In this document: positions 1 to 13,666 of the stretch, piece after piece
Layout: each line of letters opens with the position of its first letter
Numbering within the stretch: the first letter of the stretch is position 1
NCBI GenBank assembly: GCA_000231825.2
Contig: JH720347.1
Span: forward strand, 384,448 to 448,447
Source of the DNA: Tetrahymena elliotti 4EA
Taxonomy: Eukaryota; Ciliophora; Oligohymenophorea; Hymenostomatida; Tetrahymenidae
Reading direction: 5' to 3'
Length of the DNA: 64,000 nucleotides
Made by a program: the position numbers and the translations under genes
Notes under the pieces: model-generated
Told to the model about the DNA's origin: nothing
The model's input: only the letters and a program-made list of their open reading frames with translations
Databases searched by the model: none

Positions 1-128
1 ATAATGAAATAGAAAATAATTAAACTTAAAATTCAGACAAAAATAAATAAGATGAGCCTTAAAATCATGACATCTCTTAAAATTATCATCAACAAGACTA
101 AATCAGTAAATTGAAATCTATATTTTGA
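1..128 (+). CDS. 3' end of a hypothetical gene (partial)
   Basis: The frame starting at base 3 stays open to a TGA at 126-128 and reads as a Glu/Gln/Asn/Asp-rich tail (about 41 residues) of the kind typical for ciliate proteins. The gene would begin left of the window. An alternative is that a GT at about 110 opens an intron ending at the AAG at 161, with the gene continuing to about 220-260, where another Gln/Asn-rich stretch is open. No domain can be recognised and the call rests on composition only. Confidence 0.3.
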
Positions 129-1009
129 ATTTTATCTAATTTATTGTTAAAAAAATTTAAGATCAAAATGGATAAAGATAAATAATTCTATCAGAATAAA
201 TAGACACTCAATAAGAATCTTGAAACTAATTAAATGGATATAAACATTTAACAAAATTGAGAGAGATGAGATCAAATCAAATTATCTTATCATTAATTTT
301 AATTTTTTAATAGATATTTTATTGTGTTTTGCTTTTTTATTTTGTCTTTTTGTAAAACATTTATTTTTTTATTTGAATTCTTCAATTTTTAATTTTCTAT
401 TATATCCTACAAGTTGATTCCTGTTAGGTATTTAGAAAAGTTTATTATCTTTTGAAAAATTAAAATTTATTCATAACTTTTTTTTGTGAAAAATATTGGA
501 TCGAAATAAAACAAGATCATTTTTGTTTCTTTATGATTTAAAAACCTAAATTTTATTTTATTTCTTTCACCAATAAAAAAATAATTGTAAGTTGATCAAA
601 GTGTTGCAGCAATAATGAAAAATAAGGAATATGAATTAAAAGCTCATGAACTCTGGAAGTATTTAATAATTCAAAGCTGATTAGAAATTTACTGAATGAA
701 AGAAAACCATAAACATCAAAATTATAAAAAATTGATTAAACTTATGAATTGAATTAGTGTACAATAACATAATTATTAAAAATATTAATTTCAAAGTATA
801 CTTATTTATATTTCTAAGTAAATTATTTAATAGAAAACGTTAAGAAAATCGATCGATTGATCTATTGCAAATATATAAAAGCAAAATAGCTTATCAGTTC
901 AAAGATAGTGCTTATTTCTAAAATTAATAGAAAATAAAACCTTATTATACAATATTGTTGATAGAAAAGCTGAATAAAATATAATTTTTAAATAATAGAA
1001 TATTTTTTT
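129..1009. other. Intergenic, upstream of the YANK-like kinase
   Basis: Very A+T-rich sequence. Apart from a Gln/Asn-rich open stretch at about 168-260, which may be a last exon of the left-hand gene, and a 20-codon ORF near 615, I see no supported feature. Confidence 0.5.
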
Positions 1010-3263
1010 ATGGGAAATTGCCATTTCGCTAGTGAACAGAATTAAGATGAATTATAAAGTAAATATTCTTTAAATTCTCACTTAATTTTAATCCAAATTT
1101 AATCAAGCAAAGTTACTCACACTTTATTTTTTATATTAGCATATATATCTACTAGGTAATTTAATTTTTTGTATGTCATTGGTAGAGGAGGTTTCGGAAA
1201 GGTATTTCTTTATTCATCATTTATTTAGATTATGATATAAAAACAATATCCAGCTTGATTATAAAAGGAAATTGTCTATAAACCCAAAGAATCTAATGAA
1301 ATTCAAAATTAGAGTCTGAATATTCAAAATTTATGATATCATTTTCTAGAAAGCATTGGTTCATCCTATTTTATTTATTTAAAAATATTTAAAGGTGTGG
1401 AAGGTTGAACATAAAAAGACAAAGTAGATGTATGCTATGAAAGAAATGTCTAAAGCAAAGTAATAATGCTTTTAATAAAGAAAGTGAAATAGTCTGATAA
1501 AATAAATAAATTTTAATTTTTTAAAATGATAGAATTATAACAAAAAAGAGCATTAATTCAGTGATGAATGAAAGGTATTTACTCACCACTCTTAAAAACC
1601 CGTAATAGTTTTTACAAGTTTTTCTAATAAGTTATTTAGATTAAAAATAATAATAATAATAAATTAAAATAACTATTTCATGAGAAGAATTCAATCATTT
1701 AATTATATAAGGTTTATTGTAAATATGGTTTGGGCTTTTTAAGACAGGGAAAACTTGTATTTAGTTATGGATCTGCTAGGTGGAGGAGATTTGAGATATC
1801 ATATTGGGAGATAGAAAAAATTTACTGAAGAATAAACAAGTAATTTAAAAAAATCACATTTAATCAAATCTATTTTAAACATTTTTTAAAAATCAGTCTA
1901 ATTATTTGGTTGTATAAAATTATCTATCTATACATAAGAAAAATATTAATTTATTTATGTTCCTTTCTTTCTTTAATTATGCAGAAAAAGTAAATGGAAA
2001 TAGATAGATAGATTAATCCAAATAAATTTATTCTAGAACAATGAATATTATAAATTTAATCAATTTCATACTGAATGTTTTGTTGATTACTCAAAATTAA
2101 TTTCTTTGTCTATCACAATAAATTAAATTTATTTTTATAAAATATTATTTTAATATAAATAGAGTTTTTTATTGCTTGCTTAGTCTAAGCTTTGGAATAT
2201 CTTCACTACAATAGTATTTTGCATAGGGATGTTAAACCAGAAAATTTGGTTCTAGATGATCAAGGATATCTACGTTTGACTGACTTGGGAGTTGCAAGAA
2301 TATGGAAACCTGATAATCAATCAGACACAAGTGGTACTCCTGGGTACATGGGTAAATTTTTTCTTGATTAATACCTTAGTAAATTTTAAATTAATTATTA
2401 AAAATATTAACTAAATTAGCACCAGAAGTTATGTGTAGATAAGTTCATGGGTAATCCATATTGAATATTAATCTGTTTAGCTTAATAAATTTAATAAAAA
2501 TAGGGTTGCAGCTGATTATTATGCTGTAGGTGTAATAACTTATGAATGCATGCTTGGAAAAGTAAAAATATCTCTCTTTAAATTTTTGTTAAAATTTGTA
2601 TTTCTATAAAAAAATATAACAGAGGCCTTATATAGGAAGAACTCGTAAAGAATTAAGAGATCAAATAATTGCTAGATAGGTATAGGTAAGGAAGAGTGAA
2701 ATTCCACATGGCTGGTCTCTAGAGGCCGCAGATTTTATCAATAAAGTAAAATATGCCAATAGATGATTTATTTTATAAAATTTTTTAAAAGACAATTCAG
2801 AGAAAACCACAAAACAGACTAGGATTGAATGGACCTGATGAAGTCAAAGAGCATCCTTGGCTGAAGGATTTTCCATGGCAAAAGCTTGAAAATAGAGAAC
2901 TTGAATCACCTTACATACCTAAGGTACAAAGCTAAATATTTTAAATGCTAATTTTAGTATAAATATTAAATAGTAAGAAGACAATTTCGATGCAAAATAA
3001 ATGGAGCCAAAGGAAAAACAAGATACAAATCCTGATTTAATCTAATAAAATTAATTACTTTTAAGGAGAAATTCAGTTTAAGGTAATCTAATATTTTAAA
3101 TAAATAATTTTTTATTATTTTATTTTGAAAATTAGAATTATTTTAAGGATATGAATATGAGAAAGACTCACAGTAGAATTCTAATAATCTTTAAACTATT
3201 TCAGGCAATAACTCCACTGCTGTCACTGCTAGATATACTTAAACGAATACATATGCAAACTGA
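1010..3263 (+). CDS. AGC-family protein kinase, YANK/STK32-like
   Basis: A serine/threonine kinase likely to phosphorylate proteins at membranes. Exons: 1010-1058, 1140-1201, 1395-1459, 1533-1601, 1712-1839, 2163-2351, 2420-2450, 2504-2561, 2623-2745, 2792-2923, 2974-3082 and 3136-3263; all phases agree and give about 380 aa (407 if the in-frame 81-nt stretch 1059-1139 is kept). Motifs in order: MGNC at the N-terminus (N-myristoylation/palmitoylation type), Gly loop GRGGFGK, VAIK-type lysine in YAMKEM, a GGGDLRYH segment, catalytic loop HRDVKPEN, DLG in place of DFG, and APE in GYMAPEV. MGN(C) start, GGDLRYH and short C-tail are characters of the STK32/YANK group. TAA/TAG codons fall at Gln-compatible sites. 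It probably is catalytically active, since all catalytic residues are present apart from the Phe-to-Leu change in DFG. Confidence 0.88.
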
Positions 3264-4197
3264 TTAAAATAATTTTATAAACCTCTTCTTTTTAAAAATA
3301 AGCATTGATTAGATTTATTTCGATTAATAAAAATAGTGTGTTCTTTTTTCACCTACTAATCAATGAAAAAATCTTAAAATAATAATCAAAAATAAATAAA
3401 AAATAAAAAAAACCAGCCGTCCAAAAAACACAATTAATTTTATTATATCAATGAATTTAGTTCAAACAAAAATATATTCATTAATAAATTAAAGCACTTT
3501 ATATAATTTATAATTTAATATCTTTATTTATCTTAGTCTTATGTATATAAAACCTCATTCAGATCAATTCAAATAGTTACTAATCATAATATATTTTTAA
3601 TTTGTTGATATTAAAAGTTAATCCTTCATTCAATATTTATTTAAGTTTAATTCTTTTCAAACTACATGTTTTATAGAAATTACTTAAAATATTATAATTC
3701 TGCTAAATCTAAAAATATTATTTTTATTTATTTACCTTCCAATAGACTTTGATAACTCACAAATAAATACCTTCTATTACAATATAAAGTCCATATATAA
3801 ACCAATTTTTTTAAGTTAACTTTATTTTATCATTCATATTAGAAAATTTACAAATCATATTTAACACAACTAATTGGAAATATTCTACCTCAATTTATCA
3901 CTTTATCTTAAAAATTTTTGGATATAATGATTTTGAAATGACATTAAATAATTCTAAGTTATTTATGATCTTCATTTTATTATATTTAAATTTAAGGATA
4001 AAAGTTATGAAATGAACTAAAAAAATTAAACACTGTGCTAGTTTTATGATCAGGTATGATGATTAATTAATTTTAAAAATAATGGATAAAAAGGTGAAAG
4101 TATGATCAAGAAAAGAATAATGACATTTGATCAAATAAATTTATATATACAATGAACGATTTATTAATTAATTATTTTTATTTTAATATGCACTTTA
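3264..4197. other. Intergenic between convergent genes
   Basis: A+T-rich spacer between the convergent ends of the YANK-like kinase and the pseudokinase gene. No open frame with coding-like composition was seen. Confidence 0.6.
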
Positions 4198-7100
4198 TCA
4201 CTCAGAAGTTTAACTTTCTGATTTTTCTTATTGTTTTTCTTCAACAACATTATTTTCTTCAGTGTTTTAAACACTTTCTTATAAATTTTCTTCCTCATGA
4301 ACTTCATTTTGAACTAATGTTTCCTATTAAGGTTCTTCTATTTAATTATCTTCTGAATCAGCTTATTCTGCTACTTAAACTTCTTAAGCATCATTTACTT
4401 ATTTTTCTTAAGGTTCTTCGACTTATAAACCTTAATCTTAAGCATTTAAATCTTCTTATTCAGAGGATTTTTCTTAAGTTTCCTAAACAATTTCTTAACT
4501 TGTTGATTCTTCTTCTAATTATTCTTATTGAGTAACTGGTACTTCCTTTTGAGTATCTTCTTCTACCTCTTATTATTCTTATTAAGTATTTTCTACTAGT
4601 GTTTCTGTATTTTGTTATTCAACTTATTTATCTTCTCTTTTTTCATTTAAAAGAGCTTCTTCAGATTATTCTACTTAATCAGCCTATTCACTCAATTAAT
4701 TTGTTTAAGCTTCTTCAACTACGACTTAAGTAACTTCTTCAACAATATTTACAACAGGTTCTTATTTGATCCTATTAAGAAATATTAATTTAAAATTAAA
4801 AAGAACAATTAAAATTCGTTACTCATAAACAGGTAAACTGGTTTTGGTTAAATTGTCCTTGCCTTAAACAAACTAAACAAAATTATTCCAACTTTCTTCA
4901 GTCACTTCTCCTGAAAATCTTTTTATTATTCATATTTTAATCTTTTCAAATAAATAAAAATTTATTTACCCAAACTCTAAAGATAATTCTTTCAAAGCAG
5001 TGGACTCAGTTAAGTATGTAACAAAAGAGTTGATGAACATATCGCTAACCTTAATTTATCTATTTTTAAACAATAAATTAATAAATAATCTTTTGTTTGT
5101 TTGAGTTTACCCTAATGAGAGGTTAAATCCACTTAAGTTTCTCCATGATTTGACAACATTTACTAAACTGATTGTTTCGATTTCCCAAGTTTTTTCAAGA
5201 GATTCAGATAAAAATTAAGAGCCGATAGAAAGTGAAAATCTAGTAACTTTAACTAGTCTACATAAAGCGTTGTTTAAAACTGTTAAGCTGAGTGGTGTGA
5301 ACTTGCTACCCCTATTAAAAATAACAAAACATTAAAAATAAAATAATGTTTAGATTATATTTTACTATAAATTTAAAGTGAGATCTGTTAATTTCTAACA
5401 CTTTTGCAAGTATTGGCTCAATTTACTAACTGAATCATCTTCTAAGCTATTATTACTGCAAAAAGAGATAAAAAAGCAACTTATAAATTAAATAAACTTA
5501 CGATAAATCTAAAGTCAAATGAGTAAGTGAAGTAAATGCTTCAAGTCTCTAAAATAATGCAACAACTTATTGAGTAGTTAAATCTTTAGAGCTAATTATT
5601 TTTATTTCAAATGTTAACTTATTTCAAATATTATTTATTAATAAAATTACCTTAAATCTATTCTTAAACGTTAAATACGAGTAATTTATTTTTTGACACC
5701 TTCATCATCTAAATTAACTAAAGGAATTTCTTGTTTTTCTTAATTTGACTCAGCACTCTTATTATCATCTTAATTAATTTATTCAATAGCTTATGAAGAT
5801 GAGACTGAATTCTCTTATTAGATATTAGTTTCGCTTTCTTAATTTTAATTTTGGGCCTGAATAGCTTCTTAATCTAAAGTTGATTCTTAAGATTCATCTG
5901 CATTTTCATCTTACTTTTTAGCGCTAGCTTAATGGGTGTTCAGAATTTCACCTTCTTAGTTATTTTCAAGAATTTCATATTCATTCTCATTAAATGAACT
6001 GTTCTTTAAAGGAGTACCTATTTCTTCTTCTTATGATTCACCTTCATTTTCATGTTTAGCTTCATCATTTTATTCAACAAGGATTGCTTCCTTTGCAGCT
6101 GTTTCAATGGCTTCAACTGGGACTTCTTTTTCTTATGAAGCAGGCTATTCAATGTTTGAATTTTGAACATCTTATAAACTTTTTAAAAAAAGAATTAAAA
6201 TTTAGACACTGAAAATGATAGAAAATAGAAAGCTATTTAAAATTTATGAAGGCAGATTTATTAAAAATTTTTAAAAATAGAGCCAGCACAAATTTTAAAC
6301 GTTTAAATTTTAATTTGTCTTTATTTTCTATTGACATTTAAATTTACCTAAATTTGGTTACTTCATTGAAGAATTTCTCACTAAGAGCTTCGATAAGCCA
6401 TGAAATAGTCTTCCTATCAGCAGGAATAAAGCAGAGCATATTTTCGCATACAAAGTTGGCCAAATCTTAAAAGCCTTCTCTTACCTAAACACCATCGAAA
6501 ATTCCTGATTTTAATTTAATAGAGCTGACAATATTAACTTCTTAACCTATCAACTCAAGGAAAATGACACCTAAACTGAAAACATCAGAGGAGATATTAA
6601 TATCAACTCCAGTTTTGCCATCAATTATGCTCGTGTATTCAGGAGATAAATAGTTAATTGAAAGGAATCTATTATATTGTTAGGGCTTGTTATAAATTTT
6701 TTAAGAAAGTTCAAGGGTAAAGCTGCTATCTGAAATTTTAATAGTATCATCTTCGCTGATCAAAATGTTGCTTGACTTCAAGTTATGGTGCTCGTAACCC
6801 TTTTCCTATAATTCAAGAAGGCCATTAAGTGCCTAAATATAGTAAACAAGAACTTCAGGTCTTGTAGGATTAACCTTTCCTTCCTTAATTTCAGCAATCT
6901 TCTATTAAAGAGATTTTTAGCAAAGTTCCATCTCGAAAGCTGTAGCTACATGATCTCCATTTTCAGCAACCTTTTTAAGCTAGAATTGCAAGACATTTTG
7001 AGAATTCTAAAATACATCTGTTTTGTTGACTTGGTAAGCTATTTGCTCATAAAGAGTTTTGCTGCAAGAAAATGATTTAATAACAACATTTTTTGAAGCA

Positions 7101-7249
7101 TCATCACATTTCTAAGTAGCTTAAAAAACGGGTCCTAATGATCCATAACCTAAACTCTTAGTAATGAATGTGTTACCAGTAGAGTAAATATCGAAGATAT
7201 CATTAATGCTAATTTCACTAATTTCAGGGATTTAATTTTGGTCAGCCAT
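4198..7249 (-). CDS. Pseudokinase with leucine-rich repeats and acidic Gln-rich tail
   Basis: Exons (minus strand): 7249-6348, 6178-5651, 5591-5502, 5455-5366, 5311-5111, 5059-4970, 4918-4823 and 4771-4198, giving 856 aa with all phases consistent. Exon 1 (about 300 aa) is a protein-kinase fold: Gly loop LGYGSLGP and the ATP lysine in VVIK are kept. The HRD motif, however, is HHN (catalytic Asp replaced by Asn), DFG is DSS, and APE is SPE, so phosphotransfer is unlikely. Exon 2 is a Glu/Gln-rich linker. Exons 3-7 encode leucine-rich repeats of the LTHLTLDLS type; exons 3, 4, 6 and 7 are 90-96 nt with phase-2 introns, about one repeat each. Exon 8 is an extreme Glu/Val/Gln tail of about 190 aa. 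It most likely acts as a scaffold. The start is the first ATG of the open frame. Confidence 0.85.
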
Positions 7250-8308
7250 TTTTGCTTAGTTTGTTCAGAATATATTTTTTTCTTTTTTGTCTTAACTTTT
7301 TTTAATTATTTTTAAATTTTTAAATTAAGTCAATCTTTGCCCTCCTATTTGAAAACAACAGAAATAATGTGCTTAGTATTTGAAATTATTAAAAAATAAC
7401 GAGCTTATTGAACAATCAAATTTTTCAAATAGAAAACTAGAACAAACACTCTATAGATTCAAATAGAATTAAAGAATTGAAAGATTATGAAAAATACTAA
7501 TTTGAATTTATATTTTCATTTCTTTTGAAATAAATCTATTAAAATTACTTGATTTAATTTTTGGGAAAAGTATTTAATGTTCTTCTGGAAAAAGAAGTAA
7601 GATAAGTAAGTATTTCATTTAATTATTTTAGCATGCAAAATTAATTGCTTTTTCTCTAATCAATTCTATGATTTTGATGGATTTATTTGAATTGATTGAT
7701 GAATCTATAAATCGATAGCATTTAATACTTTTTTGTGTTTTATTTTTTTAATTAAAAATAATCATCAAATTTTTTATTTCAAAATATAAACGAATTTTCT
7801 TTTTTTATTTACATTTACTTTTTGTTTAAATTTAATTTTTTTGCTATTAAATAAATAAGACTTTATTTATAAAATAATTTTTTTAATCAATAAAACATCT
7901 ATTCTAAATTAACTAAAATTGCAATAATTATTTTTCTTAATATTATTTTTTTAATTTGAATGATCATGGTTATTTATAGTGAAGAACTTAGTTTTTATTG
8001 TGATTAACAAATTATCATTTAAAAAATTATCAAGAAAGTTGTAATTAATTTGAATATCTGACATAAACATTTTTAAAAAAGTCAAAAACAATGTTATGTT
8101 AATAACTTTTTTTTATTTCAATTTTCAAAAAATTTTTGTTAGCAAATTTTAATATTTTAATAAAAACATTTTTCTTTGGCAAAACATAAATTTAATTTTT
8201 GCTTGGTAATTGAAAGCGAATAATATTATTTTTCAAAAATGTAAACTAATTATTTTATAAACAAATACATTTATTAATTAATTAAATTTGATTTATTTTA
8301 AACTTATT
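7250..8308. other. Intergenic
   Basis: About 1.06 kb of A+T-rich sequence with T and A runs, holding the 5' flank of the pseudokinase gene. Nothing supportable seen. Confidence 0.6.
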
Positions 8309-9796
8309 TCATATATTTTATATTTATTTAATGTTTGCTCTTTATGCACTGAAGAACCCATTTTTTCTATTTGCTCTGGATGAGTCTCCCATTTTTTAGG
8401 AACCAGTAGAATTATTAGAATTTAAATAATTTCCATAATAAAATTCTTATTCAAATTTATCAGAGTCAAACTCGAATTCATTCTTAATTTCTATTGTACT
8501 ATTATTTTGGCTGTTATTTTAGGGCTAGGATTTCTTTCTTAACTTTCTAAACTATTTATCTATGCTTCTTTCTTATTTGTTTAGTTTTCCTATTTAGGGA
8601 GCTATATTGACTATTTTTTTTATTATTTCTTAATCTATCATTGTCATCTAAATGTCTTCTTCATTCAGAGTACTCTTATTATGGTGGAATGTACTATTGA
8701 AATTTTTATTTTATAAACTTTTTTATTCTGATGGGAAATTATAGCTTGGCTAAGGACAGTCTAAATCTGGGTTTACAGCATATCCTTTACTAGCACTTAT
8801 TGAGGTGTAAGCACTATCTAGCTTATTAGCTAATTAAGGATCTTAGTCATTAATTTTATCAAATAACACATGGTATTAATTTTAAAATTGATTTTTGGAT
8901 GCTGGGGATAGAGTTGCTAATTCATTATTCTTTTAAGAATAGTGAGTTTATGCTTCTGGATTATAAGTTATATACTATCCGGCACTATTTTTATCTTATT
9001 ACTAATCTTTCTAATTTGAGGAATTAATGCTATTATTATTCTTTTTGACATTTACACTTTCGTAACAATTAATATATTATGAATTTTCTTTAGAGCTGTT
9101 GTTTCCAATTTCTTTACTCACATCAAAACTTTAAATAGTATTTTTACCTTAAGAGTCCTCAAAATGGCTGCCTTGCTTTAACTCTATGCTAGGGCCATAT
9201 AAATTTTCATCTTATTTATTATACAATTTAACTCTAAATCCACTTTTATCTCCTCCTAAAGCAGTTTATGGTGGAAGAATGTTTTAACCATCAGATAAGG
9301 GGTTTTAAGATTAATTTCTGTGAGTTGTACTAGAAGAGTTTATTCTATTAGGCTGATTATTAATATTATTAATGGCTCCTTATTTAGTTCTCATACTGCT
9401 AGTGTTTGATGGAGTTATTGATCTTTATTTGTTAATTAATACATTTACTTTCTTTGCAACTAAATCAGATTAATTCATTAAGTAATATTCTTTCTTCTTC
9501 GGTTTGATAGCACCATTTTGTTACTGTGATTATGGACTAATATAATCTAACTATAAAATATTCATTAAATCTTAAGCTTATTGGGATAGCTTTGGCGCAG
9601 CATATTTTTTTTCTTCTAAAATATTTAAATTAACCATAATTTTAAGCAAAACTGATTTGAAAATTTATTCATTGCAACTTTATCCATCATAAATCTTAAT
9701 TACCCTCTTGCAGAGTACGCTTAGAAGCTATTCTATTAAATTTTCATAAATTTGCTATTGTTATCTAGTTGCAAAACCAGAAAAGAGTGTAGACAT
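8309..9796 (-). CDS. Hypothetical Asn/Gln/Ser-rich protein
   Basis: A single uninterrupted frame of 495 codons with TAA/TAG read as Gln, from ATG at 9796 to TGA at 8309-8311. The first 80 residues look globular: a helical segment IYENLIEQLLSVLCKRVIKI followed by another helix-like segment ending near DLMNIL. A basic stretch (KPKKKEYY) and a helix around residues 120-140 follow; the rest is Asn/Ser/Gln-rich and probably disordered, with a possible coiled stretch near residue 400 (IIKKIVNIAP). No signal peptide or membrane segment is visible. I do not recognise a family; the ordered N-terminal region could be a small interaction module. Confidence 0.75.
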
Positions 9797-11813
9797 TTTC
9801 TTTATATTTATTATATGTCTTACTCCTTAAAAATTACTTTACTTTTGTGTAGATTCTGTTAAAAATATCTTAAAAAACTTTAATTTTAATTCACAATCTC
9901 AAAAGGTTATTGAATATTAATTAATATTAAGATGAATGGATAAAAAATTAAAGATTATAAATGAAAAAAAGTTAAGTAATATAAAATATAAGTATTTTTT
10001 AAAATCAATAAAAAAAAATTGTCCATTCAACTGTCCACTTCAAATATTAATAAAAAAATAGTGAACATAAACTATGATTGATAATTTTCAATTTAAAAAT
10101 ATTTGGAGCAGTGTATCAAATAATATAAAAACAATTAATATTTTAATCTAATCTTATTTTTTGTTGGAAGAATTTAAATAATTATATTTTTTTCCATTCT
10201 AAAATGGTTTAAAAATTAATATTAATTCTGAATTTAAAATAATAAAGTTGCTAGCATCAGATTTATTTAAAATTTCCAAAGAAAAATTAAGAGAAATAGA
10301 TTGTATGAAAATATTCTACTAAAAGATGATAATCACTTACTTCAATGTGGTAAAAAATAAGAGAAAAAAATGAATGAATGAAGATGATGATGAGGAGTAA
10401 TTAAATAAAGGAATAGAGCAGTATTATTCATGTTAAATTTTGAATTATTTTATTTTCTCATTATTGCTCATGTGCATAAGCTTAATCTAGATTATAAAAA
10501 ATAAAATTCCAAAAAATTTTAATTTTTAACTTTATAAAAACTACAATAAAGTAACAAAATTCCAAAAATAAAATAAATTAATGTCTTATTTAAATTATAA
10601 ATTTTTCAGATACCACATTTTAATAAATCACCAACTGATTTGAATTTTAGATAAAAAGGGATTAAACAGTTTTTTATTTTAGTTTTTTGGTTGTACAAAA
10701 ATAAATTGGTGAATTTTGCTTGATATTAAAAATAGAAAATCATTTTGATTAATCTTTCTGATCCATGTTATTAAATTATTTATTTAAGGGATTATAAAAA
10801 ATACAGGAGTTTTAAAATGTAGTTATCTTTAAAATAAATAGTTAAAATACAGATTTTAATACTAATCATTTAATTCAAGATCAAAAATATTACTTAATTT
10901 TATAAATAGAGCTTATATAATTTATTGAGATTGATGATGACAAACTTTTTAATCTAAATAATACTCATTATTTAGTAATAAAGATATTTAATTAGATTTG
11001 TATTTTTCTCATATTAAAAAGCATATTTTTAATATTTTTAAAAGTGTAAATTTTTCTCTGAAATATTTAAGTAGGTAAATATTTTCTTTTTTTTTTTGGT
11101 TGATAAAAAATCAATATTTATTTTTTACTTTTATTAATTCATATAAATCCACAAGTAAATTTAAAAAAATTTGAATTAAAAATAAAAAATATTTTGGAAA
11201 CTTTACTTTTATTATTTTTTGAATCTAATCTGGTAAATTTCTAAATTATTTTAAGACATGCAAATAAGAAAGATTAAAATTTAGTTCTCTAACTTTAAAT
11301 CGTTATTATAAAAGTTAACAAAGAATTTTTAATATTTTGAAGGTAAGAAATAAACTGAAGATCTTTTGTAAAAAACCAAAATAAAAAATATTTTTTTAAA
11401 ACTTAAATTAATTTTAAATCAACAAGATTAATATAAAAGAATTTTTATTAAATTTCACAAATAATGTTTAAAAAGCAAAAGAAAACAAAATATTAAGATC
11501 AATTTTATTTTTTAGTTTGATTGGCTAATTATCAGAATTGATGGATTTAATTATCATTATTGATGTAAATCAAATAAAAAATTACAGTCATCTCAAAATA
11601 TTAAATTTATTTAAATGGCTAAAAATAAATTGCTTCTCACATAATGAATTAAAAAAGTCTGACTTTTGGGCATTTCACATGATAAATTTGAGGATAAAAA
11701 AGTTAAATTTTCATGTTTTGTATTAAATTTTATTCATATTTAATCAAACTTTTTGCTTCTTATTATATATAACACATAAAAATAACATCTATTTGTAAAA
11801 AATTTTTAATTCT
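9797..11813. other. Intergenic, 2 kb
   Basis: The longest gene-free stretch here. It holds many A/T homopolymers and a GA-rich patch at about 10360-10400 of ATG/ATGA repeats. Short open frames exist in several registers, as expected when TGA is the only stop, but none has coding-like composition. Confidence 0.6.
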
Positions 11814-12758
11814 TCACATATATTAATTCTCAATTAATTTTTCAGCTTCTTTATCTTATAATGATTCAGTAACACAACCAGAATATATTCCAAAATAATG
11901 TAAGTGATCTTTAACTGAGAAATTAATAAAACCAGAGCTGGCACACATAGGACTTTCACCTTAAGTAGTTGAATTACAAACAGAATATGAGAAGGGGTCT
12001 TCCTTATTGTTGAACCAATATTCAAATCCTATATGTTAGAATCCAATTGTATTGTAAGGAAGATGAGGAACAATATCTTATTTATTAACCAATCTATATG
12101 AATCATTTCCAAATAATGAATTAGCGTAATTTACAAATTCCAAGTTTCCAACTCTTGGAGAACCAAAAGTTATCAGCTAAAAGGATTAAAATTTATTTTT
12201 TAAAGCTGATTTTAGCTATACAGAAAAAAGAGTAGCCATAGCACCACCTAAAGAGTGCCCAGTAACTATTATAGAAGTAGTGTTGTATTTTACCTTTAGA
12301 TTAATAACACATGAAGTGAGTTCATATGAAATACTTTACAAAATATTCATAAAACCTTAATGAACTTTACAGTTTTTGCATTCACTATCATAATAGGGAA
12401 TTGGAATAAAGTTTAGGTTGCTCAACCAATTTTGTATCTAATCAGTTCCTCTGAAGGCTACAATAATAGAATTAATATTTGTATCGTATGCACAGTATCC
12501 TTGTGATTTAACCTCTTAATTACTAAAAACTTAAATACTTTCTAAATTCTAGTGATAAGTACAAGATACTCCACAATTCCTTGTAGTTATCCTGTTAGCT
12601 TCACAATAACTAGCTTTAGAGTAGTAATATGCATCCAAAAGTTTTTGAGTTAATTGAACTGACTACAAATTATTTTAGTTATAAATTACAATTGATGCAA
12701 CTAAGAGCGATAAAAGAGCTCCAGAGAAGAGAACAATTTGTAACTTAGGAAAAACCAT
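11814..12758 (-). CDS. Class-3 (fungal-type) triacylglycerol lipase, secreted or membrane-anchored
   Basis: An alpha/beta-hydrolase expected to cleave acyl esters of glycerides. Single exon, 314 aa, ATG at 12758 and TGA at 11814-11816. Residues 6-26 are a strong hydrophobic segment (signal peptide or signal anchor), then a Cys-containing N-terminal region, FRGTDQIQNW near residue 102 (the oxyanion-side block of lipase class 3), the nucleophile elbow GHSLGG at 167-172 (Ser169), FGSPRVGN at 198-205, the catalytic Asp in NKQDIVPH (Asp228) and the catalytic His in KDHLHYFG (His285). Length and order match the lipase-3 family. Many cysteines suggest an extracellular or lysosomal/phagosomal site; ciliates secrete such enzymes. 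Confidence 0.93.
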
Positions 12759-13666
12759 ATTTTTATGAATCTTTTTTTTATTTGACTTAATTTAATGTTT
12801 TTTGCAAATAAGAAATAATAATAAAAGTATAAAACCAATTTAACAATATTCGACTTGAAAATTATTTATCTATTTTGTACAAAATTAAGAAATTGATTGA
12901 AAAGGTTTAAAACTAAAGATTTGCTTCATTACAGATCAATTTTGTAATTTTGTAAAAAACTAATAGAGAATGTAAAGATAATAGAAATAATTTAATTAAA
13001 TATATATTTCAACACTAATACACTTTAGAGAAAGTTGGGGGCTAAATAAATAAGCATGCAAAATCATAATTAATGTATTTTAGACAGAAATTCAATATTT
13101 TCTTTAAAAGAAAATTATTTGATTATTTTGACAATAGATTAATCTCTTTGTTACATTAATTCAAGCTTTGAAAATTAATAGACAAAAAGACAAAATATGT
13201 TTATTCTTTTTTTAAAAAAAACTGAAAAAGTAAACATTTTTAAATGATTAAGAAGAATAATATTCAATAAAATATAAAATAAAAATTAATTGTTAATATT
13301 ATTGATGTAAAAGTATTTGTGAATTTAGATTTAAAAATAGTTAAAAGAGTGAATTCATTTTTAGCTTTGATTAAAATTGATTTTTTGAATAATGATTGAG
13401 CAGTAATAGAAATTAAATTATCTCTTTTTATATTTTGAATTTAATAAATAAAAAATTATAAATCTTAATGTTTATATATTCAGCTTTGGAGTCAGTAACT
13501 TATATTATTTAAATAAATATAATATTTATTTATAAATTTAAGAAATATTAATTAATTTATAATATTATTAAAAAAACATAACATAAATTAATATATATTT
13601 ATTCCTAGGCTATTAATGCTAAAAAGAGTATTTTATTGGATCAGTTTTTGTACATCTATTTTATAC
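12759..13666. other. Intergenic
   Basis: 5' flank of the lipase gene and 3' flank of the pseudogene. A+T-rich with no supportable feature. Confidence 0.6.

Noticed and set aside
4152..4535. 127-aa standard-code ORF on the plus strand
   Set aside because: It is an antisense shadow of the Glu/Gln-rich tail of the minus-strand pseudokinase gene, which explains its Leu/Phe/Asn bias.
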